Source: Alnus glutinosa
Lineage: Eukaryota; Streptophyta; Magnoliopsida; Fagales; Betulaceae
Direction of reading: 5' to 3'
DNA length: 64,000 nt
Assembly: GCF_958979055.1 (NCBI RefSeq)
Contig: NC_084886.1
Span: 3,119,001-3,183,000 of the forward strand
The translations under genes were made by a program, and so were the position numbers. Under the pieces are notes generated by a model. The model did not search any database and was not told the DNA's origin. It was given only the letters and a program-made list of their open reading frames with translations. This document shows, one piece after another, positions 61,418-64,000 of this stretch (position 1 is the stretch's first letter; every line of letters starts with the position of its first letter).

Positions 61418-62683
61418 TCAGGTGTCGGCTGTTTTTTCTACATCGTTCTCCCTGGGTTCTGAAGAAGGTCCTCCCCATTTCTTTATTCTGTCTTCAGCAA
61501 TAGAAGCCTGTATTTTCACACCAATTTAGTAAATGCTTAACATGTTCAGTGTCGAGCATAATTTGTGCAATTTTGGATTAGTTTGCCTGCATGCATGTGT
61601 ATGGTAGTGTTGTTGAAGTACTTTACCTCTTTGTTCCAGTTGGTCCTATAAACGATGATGAAAAGAACACACGTCTGTACGATTGTTCCTATCATCATTC
61701 CATACCAAATGCCCTGAAAATTAACAATGATAATATAACTAAATTAGAATTTCATGTATTTGGAAACACCTTACTCATCTTTATCAATGAGGTTTCCACT
61801 TGATTGTTACTCATGGTTATGGTGATTTTCTTAGTATAACGCCCATGGAAACTCGAACCCATTCTCTTCCTCACGAAACCACATGGCGTTAGAGAATATA
61901 AATAATTAAATTCATATCTTCCTATATGGTTAAGTTTTTAGAAAAAATAGTGATTTAACACACTGGAATAAGCCCATTTTTCCTTCATAAAAAGGAGAAC
62001 CGGAAAGAGGGAGAGAAAAGGCTTACCTTGACACCCATATCAAGCTTGTAACCCATTATGAGACCCAAAGGGACACCAAAAAGGTAGTAACACGCAATGT
62101 TGACATAAGCAACAACAGCTTGCCATCCTGCCCCAATGGCCACCCCTGCAAAAATCGACTCATCCATTAATGGTTAAGATTTGTTTCCTTTGGCATATAT
62201 ATATACAAGAATTCAGCAGAGACGACATTCTTAAAGAGGACAAAAGGTATATGGGTACCAGAGAGAACTGGTTGAACATTGTCAATGATAATGCACAGAA
62301 CCAGTATTGGCGTGAGCTCCTTGACTAAGTCTTCCACGCTTGTATCATTCGAAAACAGAGACGGGTACACGTTTCGTGAGACAATCAGAATAAGTGCGAG
62401 GACAAGTCCGATCAAAAATGAAGTTCCCACTGCCACCACTAGCGCGAATCTTGCTGTCCTTGGATGAGCTGCGCCCAACTCATTTGACACTCTCACACTG
62501 CATCCATCCACAGTTTTTTTTGTTGTTGTTTAGATTGGCATTAGCAGAAAACTCTGTTTTTTTTTTTTTTTGCAAGTAAAAGAAGATAGCTTGATAGGAG
62601 CCAGGAGGTGTGTTTCTGCCACAAACCTTATGGCGGCATTCATCCCAAGAGCTACCATGATCGTCCAGCCCAATATGTTCATG
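61418..62683 (-). CDS. MATE/DETOXIFICATION efflux transporter, C-terminal part
   Basis: Five exons on the minus strand, 62683-62627, 62497-62259, 62145-62027, 61713-61627 and 61507-61418, keep one frame for about 196 residues. They carry the plant MATE hallmarks: MNILGWTIMVALGMNAAIS followed by VRVSNELGAAHPR across a splice, then VQPVLSGVAIGAGWQAVVAY, YYLFGVPLGLIMGYKLDMGVKG and IWYGMMIGTIVQTCVL. This covers roughly the last five to six membrane segments. MATE proteins export organic compounds or metals using a proton or sodium gradient; the substrate cannot be told here. The stop is TGA at 61418-61420. N-terminal exons must lie beyond 64000, since 62684-64000 contains no MATE coding block. 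Confidence 0.93.
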
Positions 62684-63071
62684 CTGCAACATCAATATGT
62701 ATATATGAATACCAAATAATTATCTTTATATCTGTTTAATCAAGCTGTCAGCTAATTGTAATTTCAGAAAACAGAGCAACCCCTTGAGAAAAGGACATTA
62801 GGTTGAGGCAGCCCTATCTAATGACCAAAAAATCCCTTGAGCTCAGATTTCTTATTTCTTATTTCTTATTTTTTTTTTAAAAAAATATCGCTGAATTTGA
62901 CACTATACAAATTATTATGTATTTAATTTATTGCTTCATGGACAGTTTGTACGAACAAAATGATGGTATTTTTTTTGCTTTGGTACGTACAATTGTCTTC
63001 AATTCAAGAAAGAGACTTTGAAGACCAATTCCTTCTTATGGTCAGTTTAATCTGTGGACCACGGGCTACTA

Positions 63072-63181
63072 GGATAGTGACAGCCTTTGAATAGAAGTCC
63101 CAAGTATAAGCTGCCAGTCAAATAGTGCAAAACCATCCTTAAGACTGCTAAAACCATCCTTAAGACTGCTAGAAGTTTAAG

Positions 63182-63219
<38 letters not shown>

Positions 63220-63790
63220 TAAAAAAAAAAAGAAGAAAAAGAGTCACTTTAATCATTTTATTTATATTTTAATTTTTTTTAGAATATTTAATTCAAATAA
63301 GAGTTAATAATAAAGACAATATAATAGGATAGTGACATCCTTTGAATAGAAGTCCCAAGTATAAGCTGCCAGTCAAATGGTGCAAAACCATCCTTAAGAC
63401 TGTTAGAAGTTTAAGTTCATATATTTTTTTTAAAAAAAAAAAAAAGAAAAAAAAAAAGTCACTTTAATCATTTTATTTATATTTTAATATTTTTTTAGAA
63501 TATTTAATTCAAATAAGAGTTTTTTTTTTTATATAAGTAATTCAAATAAGAGTTAATAATGAAGACAAAATAATAGGATAGTGACAGCCTTTGAATAGAA
63601 GTCCCAAGTATAAGCTGCCAGTCAAATGGTGCAAAACCATCCTTAAGACTGCTAGAAGTTTAAGTTCATATATTTTTTTTAAAAAAAAAAAAGGAAAAAA
63701 AAAAGTCACTTTAATCATTTTATTTATATTTTAATATTATTTTTAGAATATTTAATTCAAATAAGAGTTAACAAATAAAGACAATATAAT
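63072..63790. repeat. Tandem array, three ~250-bp units
   Basis: Units begin GGATAGTGACAGCCTTTGAA (GACATCC in the second) at 63072, 63327 and 63576, so the periods are 255 and 249 bp. Each carries AGAAGTCCCAAGTATAAGCT and later GTCACTTTAATCATTTTA. The first unit has an inner duplication of AAAACCATCCTTAAGACTGC. The units are very similar, so the expansion is recent. It lies in a MATE intron. Confidence 0.92.
63506..63554 (-). mobile_element. Micro-insertion of a LINE 3' tail (17 bp) with 16-bp TSD
   Basis: AATTCAAATAAGAGTT occurs at 63506-63521 and 63539-63554. The 17 bp between read on the minus strand ACTTATAT then A run. The other two units of the tandem array have a single copy of the target at the same place, which gives an empty-site comparison within the window. 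Confidence 0.85.
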
Positions 63791-64000
63791 TCAAACTCAT
63801 GTCATATTAAATTATAAAAAATGTTGAACATGCCACGTCAATTGAGTGTACCGAAAAAAAAAAGAAAAAAGAAAAAAGAAAAAAGCAAGCATTTCATTCA
63901 AGTTTGTGTTAATATATAGAGTAATAGAATAATGCTATTTGTAGGTACATCAATTGAGTGTACACCCAACATATTTTGACACATCCAATGCATGGACCAT

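Larger units (their letters stand above)
62684..64000. other. Intron of the MATE gene, repeat-rich
   Basis: No exon is recognisable up to the window edge. The stretch is AT-rich and holds a (TA)n run (about 63186-63215) and the tandem array at 63072-63790. Confidence 0.6.

Noticed and set aside
63072-63790. CRISPR-like array of repeats
   Set aside because: Units of about 250 bp without unique spacers in a plant intron form an ordinary tandem duplication.

Overview
This is a 64 kb piece of a plant nuclear genome. Every recognisable gene is a plant gene with GT-AG introns, two encode plastid-targeted proteins, and LTR retrotransposons, LINEs and MITEs fill much of the rest. The host-gene order RAY1-like, PNISR-like, ABCB26-like, and further along RPL27a, matches from memory the Arabidopsis order At1g70630, At1g70620, At1g70610, At1g70600. 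That indicates a rosid eudicot. The repeat load suggests a woody species, perhaps Fagales, but the species cannot be fixed from sequence alone.

Layout: (1) 1-2104 is the 5' part of a decayed Copia element on the minus strand. (2) 4438-9657 (+) is a PHT2;1-type plastid phosphate transporter whose first intron holds a solo TRIM LTR and a ~300-bp tandem array. (3) 11253-11897 (-) is a DUF4228/PADRE protein. (4) 12205-16657 (-) is a RAY1-like Golgi arabinosyltransferase. (5) 18782-27032 (-) is a large proline- and RS-rich protein that I match to the PNISR splicing-factor family. (6) 28958-38169 (-) is a plastid half-size ABC transporter (ABCB26/TAP1 type) with a LINE in its largest intron. (7) 40864-47478 is a Copia element with about 99% identical LTRs but a wrecked coding region, inserted in an older LTR-like sequence. 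(8) 49035-52708 (+) is a TPR-like protein with a C-terminal membrane anchor. (9) 54352-54792 (+) is intronless ribosomal protein L27a. (10) 56815-61021 (+) is a plant L1 LINE interrupted by a complete 515-bp TRIM. (11) 61418-62683 (-) is the C-terminal half of a MATE/DTX transporter whose 5' exons lie beyond the right edge.

The genes are unrelated housekeeping and metabolic genes, not a pathway cluster. I saw no undescribed enzymatic system. The most unusual signal is a set of five very small insertions (12-48 bp), each the last few bases of a LINE 3' end flanked by 9-19 bp target-site duplications. Next are the Copia element that seems to have moved after its coding region decayed, and the TRIM nested in a LINE reading frame. 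Exon coordinates were built by hand from splice consensus, reading-frame continuity and family similarity. They have not been checked against transcripts.
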